From positions 1 to 27,869 of the forward strand of contig JAEZCZ010000077.1 of the NCBI GenBank assembly GCA_023433305.1: a stretch of DNA of 27,869 nt, read 5' to 3'. The notes below the pieces were generated by a model, which was not told where the DNA came from, searched no databases, and saw nothing but the letters and a program-made list of their open reading frames with translations. Positions 17,879 to 25,255 of this stretch are shown here, one piece after another. This stretch comes from Pseudomonadota bacterium. GTDB lineage: Bacteria > Pseudomonadota > Alphaproteobacteria > Sphingomonadales > Sphingomonadaceae. The stretch's first letter is position 1, and each line of letters opens with the position of its first letter. A program made the translations under genes and the position numbers.

Positions 17879-18358
17879 TTAGAGCTGGCTGAGCATGTGC
17901 TCCGCGCTCGACACCTTGAAATCGCCCGGGGCCTCGACGTTGAGCTCTGTCACGACGCCATCGTCGACGATCATCGAGTAACGTTGCCCGCGCTTGCCCA
18001 TCCCGAAGCCGCTGCCGTCCATGGTCAGGCCGACCGCCTCGGCGAACTCGCCGTTGCCATCGGCGAGCATGGTGATGTCCGAAGAACCGGAAGCCTTGTT
18101 CCAGGCGCCGAGCACGAAGGCATCATTCACCGCGGTAGCCACGATTTCGTCGATTCCCTTGGCCTTGAGATCGGCGGCCTTCTCGACGAAACCGGGCAAG
18201 TGCTTGGCCGAGCAGGTTGGGGTGAAGGCGCCCGGCACAGAGAATAGCGCGACCTTCTTGCCGGCGAAGTACTCGCGCGCCTGGACTTTCTCCGGGCCGT
18301 TCTCGGTCGCCTTGACCAAGGTTGCGTCCGGTATCTTGTCGCCCTTCGAAATCGTCAT
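17879..18358 (-). CDS. Prx5-type peroxiredoxin with a single cysteine
   Basis: Thiol peroxidase of 159 residues that reduces peroxides in the cytosol. The active-site motif is P42-GAFTPT-C49; no other cysteine is present, so a resolving thiol must come from another molecule, for instance glutathione or a glutaredoxin. The later GKRGQRYSMIVDDG matches the Prx5 fold. The ATG at 18358 is chosen because the protein then starts MTISKGDKIPDATL as in the family and AGGAAGGAAA lies just upstream; the frame extends 20 codons further without merit. It is divergent from the ahcY leader region. Confidence 0.93.
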   Translation of the reverse strand: MTISKGDKIPDATLVKATENGPEKVQAREYFAGKKVALFSVPGAFTPTCSAKHLPGFVEKAADLKAKGIDEIVATAVNDAFVLGAWNKASGSSDITMLADGNGEFAEAVGLTMDGSGFGMGKRGQRYSMIVDDGVVTELNVEAPGDFKVSSAEHMLSQL

Positions 18359-18463
18359 CTTCGCGTTTCCTTCCTGTCCCGTCCGACCGGAAGATAGGCC
18401 GTGCCGGGCTGCGTGCAACCGGCTAGGCTCGCCTGATGGTCAACGCGAACTCGCCAGGCATGG

Positions 18464-18479
18464 TTAACCGCGCTTTACC
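18464..18479. promoter_or_regulatory. possible CtrA-like box and -35 element
   Basis: TTAA-N7-TTAC (18464-18478) differs by one base from the CtrA consensus TTAA-N7-TTAA, and overlaps TTTACC (18474-18479), which could be a -35 with TAAATT (18499-18504) as a poor -10 after a 19-base spacer. It lies between the peroxiredoxin start and the structured RNA. Chance occurrence is quite possible. Confidence 0.25.
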
Positions 18480-18519
18480 GTCGATGTTGAAGATTGAGTA
18501 AATTGCCCGCGCGAACCTT

Positions 18520-18710
18520 TCTTGAGGATGGACTCGTACGCGTGGAGAGGAGGGGAGAGCAGGACGGCCTGAGGCGGCCGCCCGCAGCATTCTGGCAACC
18601 GAACTGCGCGAAATGGTCTTCCTCCCGGCGCAAAGCCTGAGAGCGAGGAACGCGCCCGGCTAGGGAGGAAAGACTGCGGGCGGCGTCGGGCTACGGCGCC
18701 GCCCGTTTTT
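18520..18710 (+). ncRNA. structured leader or small RNA upstream of ahcY
   Basis: No protein-like frame exists in the 468 bases between the peroxiredoxin and ahcY. Three stems are visible: GCCGCCCGCAG (18577-18587) with CTGCGGGCGGC (18674-18684), 11 perfect pairs; inside it, TCTTCCTCCC (18617-18626) with GGGAGGAAAGA (18663-18673), one bulge; and within that GGCGC/GCGCC around 18627-18656. The 3' strand of the long stem is also the 5' strand of a terminator (18677-18705), so the two cannot form together. This resembles a riboswitch or attenuator. Alternatively it is a free small RNA, since a promoter candidate for ahcY lies beyond the terminator. I do not recognise a known family. Confidence 0.55.
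18677..18710 (+). terminator. intrinsic terminator upstream of ahcY
   Basis: Stem CGGGCGGCG (18677-18685) with CGCCGCCCG (18697-18705), an 11-base loop, then TTTTT at 18706-18710. This is the most classical terminator in the window, yet it lies 117 bases before the ahcY start rather than after a gene. Confidence 0.88.
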
Positions 18711-18730
18711 GTCTCCGTTCGTCACGCGAC

Positions 18731-18760
18731 TTTACCACTGCCCGCATGCCGCGCTATGGC
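18731..18760 (+). promoter_or_regulatory. candidate ahcY promoter
   Basis: TTTACC (18731-18736), 18-base spacer, TATGGC (18755-18760), about 67 bases before the ahcY start. It would let ahcY be transcribed independently of the upstream terminator. The match is moderate. Confidence 0.3.
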
Positions 18761-18826
18761 GCCCCTGAAATCGGCGTCGGCATGGAGCCCCGGCTGCGCC
18801 ATCACCCCAAACAACAGGAGTGTTGC

Positions 18827-20236
18827 ATGGCCACCGCTGCCGTCGTGGAAAACGATTACATCGTAAAGGACATTACCCTGGCCGATTACGGTCGGGCCGA
18901 AATCGCCATTGCCGAGACCGAGATGCCGGGCCTGATGGCGCTGCGCGAGGAGTATGGCGCATCGCAGCCGCTGAAGGGCGCGCGGATTACGGGCTCGCTG
19001 CACATGACGATCCAGACCGCGGTGCTGATCGAGACGCTCGAGGCGCTCGGCGCCGAGCTGCGCTGGGCGACCTGCAACATCTTCTCGACCCAAGATCACG
19101 CTGCGGCAGCGATCGCGGCGCGCGGGATACCGGTGTTCGCAGTCAAGGGCGAGAGCCTGGCCGAGTATTGGGATTACGTCGCCCGCATCTTCGACTGGGG
19201 CGACGACGAAACCTGCAACCTGATCCTCGACGACGGCGGCGACGCGACGATGTTCGCACTGTGGGGCGCGCGCGTCGAGGCGGGCGAGGAGCTGTTCGAG
19301 CCGTCGAATGCCGAAGAGGTCGAGTTCTGCCGTGCGCTCAACGCCTTTCTCAAGGCGAAGCCGGGTTACCTGACCAAGTCGGTCAAGGCGATTCACGGCG
19401 TCTCCGAAGAAACGACCACCGGCGTGCACCGCCTCTACAGCCTCGCCAAGCAGGGCAAGTTGCCGTTCCCGGCGATCAACGTGAACGACAGCGTGACCAA
19501 GTCCAAGTTCGACAACCTTTACGGCTGCAAGGAATCGCTGGTCGACGCGATCCGCCGTGCGACCGACGTGATGCTGGCGGGCAAGGTCGCTTGCGTTGCG
19601 GGCTTCGGCGACGTCGGCAAGGGTTCGGCAGACTCGCTTCGCAACGGCGGCGCCCGGGTCATGGTCACCGAAATAGACCCCATCTGCGCGCTCCAGGCCG
19701 CGATGGAGGGCTACGAGGTCGTGACGATGGAAGAAGCGGTCAAGCGCTGCGACATCTTCGTCACCGCCACCGGCAACGAGGACGTCATCACCGCCGAGCA
19801 CATGAAGGCGATGAAGCCGATGGCGATCGTCTGCAACATCGGCCACTTCGACAGCGAGATCCAGATCGCCGCGCTGAGCAACTACGACTGGAAGGAAATC
19901 AAGCCGGGCACCGACCTGGTGACCTTCCCCGATGGCAAGTCGATCATCATCCTCGCGCAGGGCCGTCTGGTGAACCTCGGCTGCGCCACCGGCCACCCAA
20001 GCTTCGTGATGAGCTGCAGCTTTACTAATCAGGTGCTGGCGCAGATCGAGCTTTTCACCAAGGGCAGCGAATACCAGAACGACGTTTACGTGCTGCCCAA
20101 GCATCTAGACGAGAAGGTCGCCGCGCTGCATCTCGACAAGCTCGGCGCCCAGCTCACCAAGCTCAGCCAGAAGCAGGCCGACTACATCGGCGTTCCAGTG
20201 GCGGGGCCGTTCAAGCCGGATCACTACCGCTACTGA
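18827..20236 (+). CDS. ahcY: S-adenosylhomocysteine hydrolase
   Basis: Splits S-adenosylhomocysteine to adenosine and homocysteine, relieving product inhibition of methyltransferases. 469 residues, the normal bacterial length. Features are ITGSLHMTIQTAVLIETL with the substrate-binding histidine, TCNIFSTQDHAAAAIA, the catalytic LPFPAINVNDSVTKSKFDN, the NAD-binding G259-FGDVGKG, CNIGHFDSEI, and the C-terminal KPDHYRY that reaches into the partner subunit's NAD site. The ATG at 18827 has AGGAG six bases upstream; the frame open from 18746 adds 27 residues not typical of the family. The upstream structured RNA suggests regulation by transcription termination. Confidence 0.98.
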   Translation: MATAAVVENDYIVKDITLADYGRAEIAIAETEMPGLMALREEYGASQPLKGARITGSLHMTIQTAVLIETLEALGAELRWATCNIFSTQDHAAAAIAARGIPVFAVKGESLAEYWDYVARIFDWGDDETCNLILDDGGDATMFALWGARVEAGEELFEPSNAEEVEFCRALNAFLKAKPGYLTKSVKAIHGVSEETTTGVHRLYSLAKQGKLPFPAINVNDSVTKSKFDNLYGCKESLVDAIRRATDVMLAGKVACVAGFGDVGKGSADSLRNGGARVMVTEIDPICALQAAMEGYEVVTMEEAVKRCDIFVTATGNEDVITAEHMKAMKPMAIVCNIGHFDSEIQIAALSNYDWKEIKPGTDLVTFPDGKSIIILAQGRLVNLGCATGHPSFVMSCSFTNQVLAQIELFTKGSEYQNDVYVLPKHLDEKVAALHLDKLGAQLTKLSQKQADYIGVPVAGPFKPDHYRY

Positions 20237-20272
20237 TCCGCTTCGCCATTCGGCGAACGCGAGTGGACTTGG

Positions 20273-20305
20273 CAGGGCCCTTTCCCCAGGGGGAGGGCCC
20301 TGTTT
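20273..20305 (+). terminator. terminator after ahcY
   Basis: Stem CAGGGCCC (20273-20280) with GGGCCCTG (20295-20302), extended by C/G pairs inside, then TTT. A smaller hairpin TTCGCC/GGCGAA (20242-20257) lies just after the ahcY stop. Confidence 0.75.
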
Positions 20306-20423
20306 CGCTGCAGGCCAGCAGCCCGTCGTGACGGCCCCTCGCATCGTCTCGCGGTTCACCTGAGGGCAAGCTCCGGCGGTGGATTTCGCCGGCGCGCATT
20401 GGTCGCACGCGAAAGGAACCGTA

Positions 20424-21026
20424 ATGAAGAAGATCGTCACTCTCGCCGCCGTTGCGGCGGGCTTGTCCGCCAGTCCGGCCTTGGCCCAGAGTGCTTCCCC
20501 GGGTGGATTCTACATTGGAGCCCTGGGCGGCTACGAAGGCATCGACGTTGAATCAGCCGACGGGTCCGTCAGCGCCGACGCGGATTCCGCGGTCTATGGC
20601 GTTAATGTCGGCTATGACCTCAGCCTCGGCAGCGCATTCGTAGGCATCGAAGGCGAGCTTTCCACCAGCAGCGGCGACACCGAATTCCCCGACAGCTTCA
20701 CAGGCGCACGCGAGGGGCTGGAAGCGAACGGACAGTACTACATCGGTGCGCGCGCGGGCGTGGCGCTTACCCCTGGCATCGCGGCTTATGGCAAGGTGGG
20801 CTACACTTCGCTCGACACGAAGGCGTTCACCTCTTCGGGCTCGCTCGACGAGCTCGAGGACAATGCCGGCGGCCTTCGCTTCGGCGGCGGTGTGCAAGTG
20901 CAGCTTCCCGGGCCGCTCGAGGCCCGCGTGGAGTATCGTCGATCGAAGTATAAGGACTTGATCGACGGCACATTTGGCGACGCCACCACCGACCAAGTGG
21001 TCGCAGGCGTGGGTGTCAGGTTCTAA
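20424..21026 (+). CDS. small outer-membrane beta-barrel protein
   Basis: A 200-residue porin-like protein of the eight-stranded OmpA/opacity type. The signal peptide MKKIVTLAAVAAGLSASPALA is cleaved before QS. The mature part alternates hydrophobic and polar residues in about eight strands with long acidic loops (VESADGSVSADADS, SGSLDELEDN) and ends in VGVRF, the terminal phenylalanine used by the Bam assembly machine. AAGGAA at 20413-20418 is the ribosome site for the ATG at 20424; the frame continues upstream to 20379 without a good start. Its ligand is unknown. Followed by a GC-rich hairpin. Confidence 0.9.
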   Translation: MKKIVTLAAVAAGLSASPALAQSASPGGFYIGALGGYEGIDVESADGSVSADADSAVYGVNVGYDLSLGSAFVGIEGELSTSSGDTEFPDSFTGAREGLEANGQYYIGARAGVALTPGIAAYGKVGYTSLDTKAFTSSGSLDELEDNAGGLRFGGGVQVQLPGPLEARVEYRRSKYKDLIDGTFGDATTDQVVAGVGVRF

Positions 21027-21034
21027 CGAGGGAA

Positions 21035-21062
21035 CGGCCCGGCGACGATGCGCGCCGGGCCG
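21035..21062. terminator. hairpin after outer-membrane protein gene
   Basis: CGGCCCGGCG (21035-21044) pairs with CGCCGGGCCG (21053-21062), eight-base loop, no T-run. It could end the barrel gene and, from the other side, the small minus-strand gene at 21097. Confidence 0.6.
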
Positions 21063-21096
21063 GCATTCCGCGTCGCGTTCTGGTGGACGCGACGAT

Positions 21097-21258
21097 TCAC
21101 GGACCTGGTCGGCACGAGCCATCGGCTTCGAGTATGGTCGAGGTTTCGAGCTCGCGAATGTATTCGCGCGCGATTTCCCAGTCTCGTAGGTCGGTGAGGG
21201 AAGCTGTGGCGGTGCGGAGGCGAATGGCGACAGCTGCTTTGTCTTTGAAGTCGGTCAA
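21097..21258 (-). CDS. possible 53-residue protein starting at TTG
   Basis: The otherwise gene-free stretch 21027-21481 holds a minus-strand frame reading MTDFKDKAAVAIRLRTATAS followed by a helical, charged middle part (SLTDLRDWEIAREYIRELE) and ending SCRPGP. TTG at 21258 has GGAAGGGA six bases upstream, a strong ribosome site, and a stop closes the frame further upstream. The amino acid content looks protein-like, and about 60 percent of codons end in G or C, lower than neighbours. No family is recognised and there is no signal or membrane segment. Bases 21314-21481 hold nothing I can name. Confidence 0.45.
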   Translation of the reverse strand: MTDFKDKAAVAIRLRTATASLTDLRDWEIAREYIRELETSTILEADGSCRPGP

Positions 21259-21481
21259 GTGCGATCCCTTCCCAATCGGCCCCCTGCCAACCAGGTTCTA
21301 GCACCTGATTCATCGTGGCGGCTCTCAGTCCACCTCGCTTTTGGGGCGACCGGACTCAATCTTGGTGCCGAAGCCACTCGCGCGGGCCGGGTCAGGATGC
21401 CGCTCGCGTTATCACCGCACGATCCATGGCTTTCCGCAGAGGGCCATTGCATCCCTTTCACGCCGCTCATAGCTGGTGACC

Positions 21482-23824
21482 ATGGAACTCTCGCCTACTG
21501 CGCTGGTCCTGCTCGGCTTGCTGTTGGCGGCTTGGACATTCGGGGCGGTTTGGCTGGTGTTATCGGCACAAGGCCGCGCGCGGCAGACCCGGACCGTTCG
21601 CACGACGGCTCGCCGCCTGACCCGCATGATCGACGACTCACCAGCGGTTCCCTTACTCGTCAAAGCGGACGGGAAGATCGAAGGCCCGCCCCGGCTTGCC
21701 GCCTGGTTAGGTCTCGACGAGTTGCCGGGGTTTCTCAGCGAGCTGGACGGAGGGGAAGTGGGCCTCGCGGCCCATGATCTCGAGCAGCTGCGCGATGCGG
21801 TGCGAAAGACCCAGAAGACAGCGACCCCGTTCAGCATGGTCGTCACGCCGCGCGCCTCGAACAAGAGCCTGTGCTTGCGCGGGCATCTCGCTGACCCCGT
21901 GGTTGCGGCCAATGGCGCGGCTGTCGTGTGGTGGTTCGATTTCTCGGACAGCCAGGTCGAGCTCGCTCAGCTTCGGACCGAGACTGAGCGTGCCAGGAAC
22001 GATTTTGCGGCGCTAGTGGGGCTGATCGAAGCCGCGCCCACCCCGATGTGGTTCCGCGGACCCGACATGAAACTGCGGCTGGTAAACACCGCGTATGTCG
22101 AGGCGGTCGGCGCTCCCAGCGCCGATGACGCGGTCGCGCAACAGTGCGAATTGATCGAACCCGTCGACGGCCTGACGGCGGCGCAAGTGGCGAAGCAGGC
22201 GCACGACAAGGACTTGCCGGTCGAGCGCATTGTCCAGGCGACCGTCGGGACCCAGCGCCGCGCACTCAAGGTCAGCGATCTGCCGCTCGGACGGGAAGGC
22301 GTGGCCGGCTATGCGATCGACATCGAGGAGATGGAGGAGCAGGCGCGGGAGTTCCGGGCGTTTCGCGAGGCGCAGCGATCGATGCTCGACATGCTGTCGA
22401 TCGGCGTGGCGCAATTCGACGCAGAACGGCGACTCTCGTTTGCCAATCAGCCCTTTCAGCGTCTGTTCGCCTTACCCCCGGCGGTTCGCCTCGATCCGCT
22501 CGAGTTCGACCGCTTCCTCGATGTTGCGCGCGATGCCGGACGATTGCCTGAGGTGCGGGATTTCCCCGCGTGGCGACGCGAGCTGGGTGCTTGGTTCACT
22601 GCCGGTGAGGCCAGGGAGGATGCGTGGACGCTGTCCGACGGCACACACCTGAGGATCGTGGCCCAGCCCATGCCCGATGGCGGACTCGTGCTCATCGCCG
22701 AGGACCGATCGGAACAGCTGGCGCTTTCAGCCGGACGTGACACGCTGCTTCGTACGCGTACGGCGACGTTCGACAGCCTGTTCGAATCGCTGGCGGTGTT
22801 CGCGCCGGACGGTCGCATGCAATTGTGGAACCGGCTGTTCCCGGAGATCTGGGGTTTGCCCGAGGAATGGCTCGACGAGCATCCGCGAATCGAGGAGGTC
22901 ATCGAGCGGATCGGGGCCTCGCTCGCGCGACCGGCGCAGCGCCAGGCGATTGGCGAGGTTGTGCGCGCGGCCACGCTCGACCGGAAGCAGCGCGGGGGAA
23001 GAGTGGAGCTGGCCGATGGGCGGACGCTCGAATTCGCCGGGGTTCCGCTGCCCGACGGCAACGGGCTGCTGACCGTCCTCGATGTCACCGACAGCAAGAA
23101 GGCCGAGGATGCGCTGCGCGAGCGGAATGCCGCGCTCGAGGAGGCCGACGCGGTCAAGACGCGATTCCTTGCCAACATGAGCTACGAGTTCCGCACGCCG
23201 CTGACCTCGATCGGCGGCTTCGCCGAGTTGCTGCAGAGCGGCATCGCCGGCGAGCTCAGCGAGCAGGCGCACGAGTACGTCGCGGCGATCCTGGCCGCGG
23301 TCGAGCGGCTGCGCGGGCAAATCGAGAGCGTGCTCGACCTCACGCAGAGCGAGGCCGGCCTGTTGCCGCTGGCGGCGGAGGAGATCGAGCTGCTGCCGTT
23401 CGTCACCCGGGTGGTGCGCGAGCGCGAGGAGGCGCTCGAGGGCAAGGGCCTGACGCTCGACCTGCGCGGCGACAAGAGCAGCGGCAAGATCATGGCCGAC
23501 ACCCGCCAGCTCGGCCGGGCGATCGGCAACCTGCTCGACAACGCGATCCATGCGACTCCGTCCGGCGGGCGCATCCTGGTCGCGCTGTCGCGACGCAAGC
23601 AGGGGGCACGGATCGTCATTTCCGACAACGGCGAAGGCATGAAGCCGAGCGAGCTGGCACGGGCGATGGACGGGTACCGCCTCGGCGCTGACGGCAAGCC
23701 CGAAGCGCGGCGCGGGGGCCTCGGCCTGCCGCTGGCGCGCCAGCTGATCGAGGCCCACGGCGGTCGGCTCGACATGCAGTCGGAGAAGGGCGCCGGGACC
23801 ACCGCGACGATCACGCTGCCGTGA
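21482..23824 (+). CDS. divL: DivL-like cell-cycle kinase with tyrosine at the phosphoacceptor site
   Basis: A 780-residue membrane protein with histidine-kinase architecture. One N-terminal membrane helix (LVLLGLLLAAWTFGAVWLVL) is followed by about 500 residues of PAS-type sensor segments (PTPMWFRGPDMKLRLVN, SIGVAQFDAERRLSFAN, SLAVFAPDGRMQLWN). The dimerisation helix reads NMSYEFRTPLTSI, with Y568 where kinases have histidine, as in Caulobacter DivL (Tyr550). The ATPase domain is complete: NLLDNAIHATP, SDNGEGM and GGLGLPLARQLIEAHGG. In Caulobacter DivL binds DivK and steers CckA, and through it CtrA; a like role is inferred. The ATG at 21482 or GTG at 21476 could be the start; neither has a strong ribosome site. 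It leads the operon ending in addB. Confidence 0.9.
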   Translation: MELSPTALVLLGLLLAAWTFGAVWLVLSAQGRARQTRTVRTTARRLTRMIDDSPAVPLLVKADGKIEGPPRLAAWLGLDELPGFLSELDGGEVGLAAHDLEQLRDAVRKTQKTATPFSMVVTPRASNKSLCLRGHLADPVVAANGAAVVWWFDFSDSQVELAQLRTETERARNDFAALVGLIEAAPTPMWFRGPDMKLRLVNTAYVEAVGAPSADDAVAQQCELIEPVDGLTAAQVAKQAHDKDLPVERIVQATVGTQRRALKVSDLPLGREGVAGYAIDIEEMEEQAREFRAFREAQRSMLDMLSIGVAQFDAERRLSFANQPFQRLFALPPAVRLDPLEFDRFLDVARDAGRLPEVRDFPAWRRELGAWFTAGEAREDAWTLSDGTHLRIVAQPMPDGGLVLIAEDRSEQLALSAGRDTLLRTRTATFDSLFESLAVFAPDGRMQLWNRLFPEIWGLPEEWLDEHPRIEEVIERIGASLARPAQRQAIGEVVRAATLDRKQRGGRVELADGRTLEFAGVPLPDGNGLLTVLDVTDSKKAEDALRERNAALEEADAVKTRFLANMSYEFRTPLTSIGGFAELLQSGIAGELSEQAHEYVAAILAAVERLRGQIESVLDLTQSEAGLLPLAAEEIELLPFVTRVVREREEALEGKGLTLDLRGDKSSGKIMADTRQLGRAIGNLLDNAIHATPSGGRILVALSRRKQGARIVISDNGEGMKPSELARAMDGYRLGADGKPEARRGGLGLPLARQLIEAHGGRLDMQSEKGAGTTATITLP

Positions 23825-23837
23825 ACCGCCGCGTGCC

Positions 23838-24281
23838 GTGACGGTCGACCTGCCCGACCTCGCCTCGATGGAGGCCTTCGGGACGCGCATCGCCGCGCGG
23901 ATTCGTCGGGACGACGTGGTCGCGCTGTCCGGCGGGCTCGGCGCGGGAAAGACCACGCTGGCGCGGGCGATCATCGACGCCCTCGGGCACCGGGGGGAGG
24001 TTCCCTCGCCGACGTTCACGATCGTCGAGACCTACGGTCCGCCCGACGTGCGGCTGCCGCTGGTCCATGCCGACTTCTACCGACTCGAACGGCGCGGCGA
24101 AGCCGACGAGCTGGGGCTCGACGACTATCGTCACGGCGCGGCGCTGATCGCCGAGTGGCCCGAGCGCATCGGCGGCTTCGCGGCCGAGCCGGGTTGCCTC
24201 GCAATCACGCTGGAAATCCACGGCGAGGGACGCAGGGCGATTGTCGAACCGGGCGCCGATTGGCTAGGGCGCCTGCCATGA
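23838..24281 (+). CDS. tsaE: tRNA t6A synthesis ATPase TsaE
   Basis: Small ATPase of 147 residues that works with TsaB and TsaD to make N6-threonylcarbamoyladenosine at position 37 of ANN-decoding tRNAs. The Walker A GGLGAGKTT is at residues 32-40, followed by the family's VPSPTFTIVETY and HADFYRLE, and the closing EWPERI motif. The start is GTG at 23838, 13 bases after the divL stop. It overlaps the next gene as ATGA. The divL-tsaE pairing is seen in other alphaproteobacteria to my knowledge. Confidence 0.95.
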   Translation: MTVDLPDLASMEAFGTRIAARIRRDDVVALSGGLGAGKTTLARAIIDALGHRGEVPSPTFTIVETYGPPDVRLPLVHADFYRLERRGEADELGLDDYRHGAALIAEWPERIGGFAAEPGCLAITLEIHGEGRRAIVEPGADWLGRLP

Positions 24282-25255
24282 ACGACGGGCTGCCCGCGGG
24301 GCTGGACGAATTCCTCGAGCAGGCGGGCTGGGGCGGGGCGCAAGTCGAGCCGCTGCCCGGCGACGCCAGCTTCCGGCGCTACTTCCGGGTGCGCAAGCGC
24401 GGCGAGCGGGCGATGCTGATGGATGCGCCGCCGCCGCACGAGGATCCGCGGCCGTTCCTCCACGTCGGCAAGTGGCTGTGCGACCGGGGATTGCGCGCGC
24501 CGGCGATTTACGCCGAGCGGCCCGAGCAGGGCCTCGTGCTGATCGAGGACTTCGGCAATGACCGGATGCGCGACTGGCTCGACGACCATCCGCAGGCCGA
24601 GGAAGCGACTTATGCGCGGGCGATCGATGCGCTGGTCGCGCTGCATCGCCAGCCGCCGGGACCGTTCGACCCGTACGACATGGACGTCTACCAGCGCGAG
24701 GCCGGGCTGTTCGTCGAGTGGTACTGCCCGGCGATGGCGCTCGAGGTCGACGCGGCCGGCTGGCGCGCCGCCTGGGATGCGGTGCTCGAGCCGATGCTGC
24801 CGCGGCAGCAGCCCGGGGTCACCGTGCTGCGCGACTATCATGCCGAAAACATCATGCTGCTCGCCGACGGCGAACAGGGGCTGATCGACTTCCAGGACGC
24901 GCTCGTCGGGCACCCGGCGTACGACCTCGTCTCGCTGCTGCAGGATGCCCGGCGCGACGTCGATCCGACGCTCGAGCGCCGCATGCTCGACCGGTACCTC
25001 GCGCAGGCCGCGGGCGGGGCCGAGTTCGAGGCCGACTACGCCCGCCTCGGCGCGCAGCGCAACGCCAAGATCGTCGGCATCTTCGCGCGCCTGTGGCGGC
25101 GCGACGGCAAGCCGCGTTACCTGCCGATGATCCCGCGGGTCTGGCGGGCGATGGAGCGCGATCTCGTCCACCCGGCGCTGGCGCCGGTCGCCGAGTGGTT
25201 CGCCGCCAACATCCCGCAGCCGCTGCGCGACGGCGGCGGGGGCGAGATTCGATGA
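24278..25255 (+). CDS. amgK: anomeric MurNAc/GlcNAc kinase (aminoglycoside phosphotransferase fold)
   Basis: A 325-residue kinase that phosphorylates the anomeric carbon of MurNAc or GlcNAc recovered from the cell wall, the first step of the MurU recycling path that bypasses fosfomycin-sensitive MurA. The APH-type catalytic loop is L-R-D186-Y-H-A-E-N191, with the metal-binding D204-FQD after it; GDASFRRYFRV near 28-38 is the nucleotide loop. ATG 24278 is in the ATGA overlap with tsaE. The following murU gene strongly supports AmgK over a generic phosphotransferase. Confidence 0.9.
   Translation: MNDGLPAGLDEFLEQAGWGGAQVEPLPGDASFRRYFRVRKRGERAMLMDAPPPHEDPRPFLHVGKWLCDRGLRAPAIYAERPEQGLVLIEDFGNDRMRDWLDDHPQAEEATYARAIDALVALHRQPPGPFDPYDMDVYQREAGLFVEWYCPAMALEVDAAGWRAAWDAVLEPMLPRQQPGVTVLRDYHAENIMLLADGEQGLIDFQDALVGHPAYDLVSLLQDARRDVDPTLERRMLDRYLAQAAGGAEFEADYARLGAQRNAKIVGIFARLWRRDGKPRYLPMIPRVWRAMERDLVHPALAPVAEWFAANIPQPLRDGGGGEIR

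Noticed and set aside
18590..18626. GGCAACC motif recalling SAM-I or SAM-IV riboswitches
   Set aside because: The flanking P1/P3 stems and the later AAGGTGC-type segment of SAM-I are not present; the resemblance is limited to seven bases.
18528..18663. Leader peptides of 14 codons (ATG 18528) and 16 codons (ATG 18613) in the ahcY leader
   Set aside because: Neither has a properly spaced ribosome site, and neither is enriched in Met, Cys or other codons expected for ribosome-mediated attenuation here.
18520..18710. 6S RNA or RNase P RNA
   Set aside because: The size would suit 6S, but I see no clear central bubble with the closing stem; GAGGAAAG resembles a piece of RNase P RNA but the rest of that molecule is missing.
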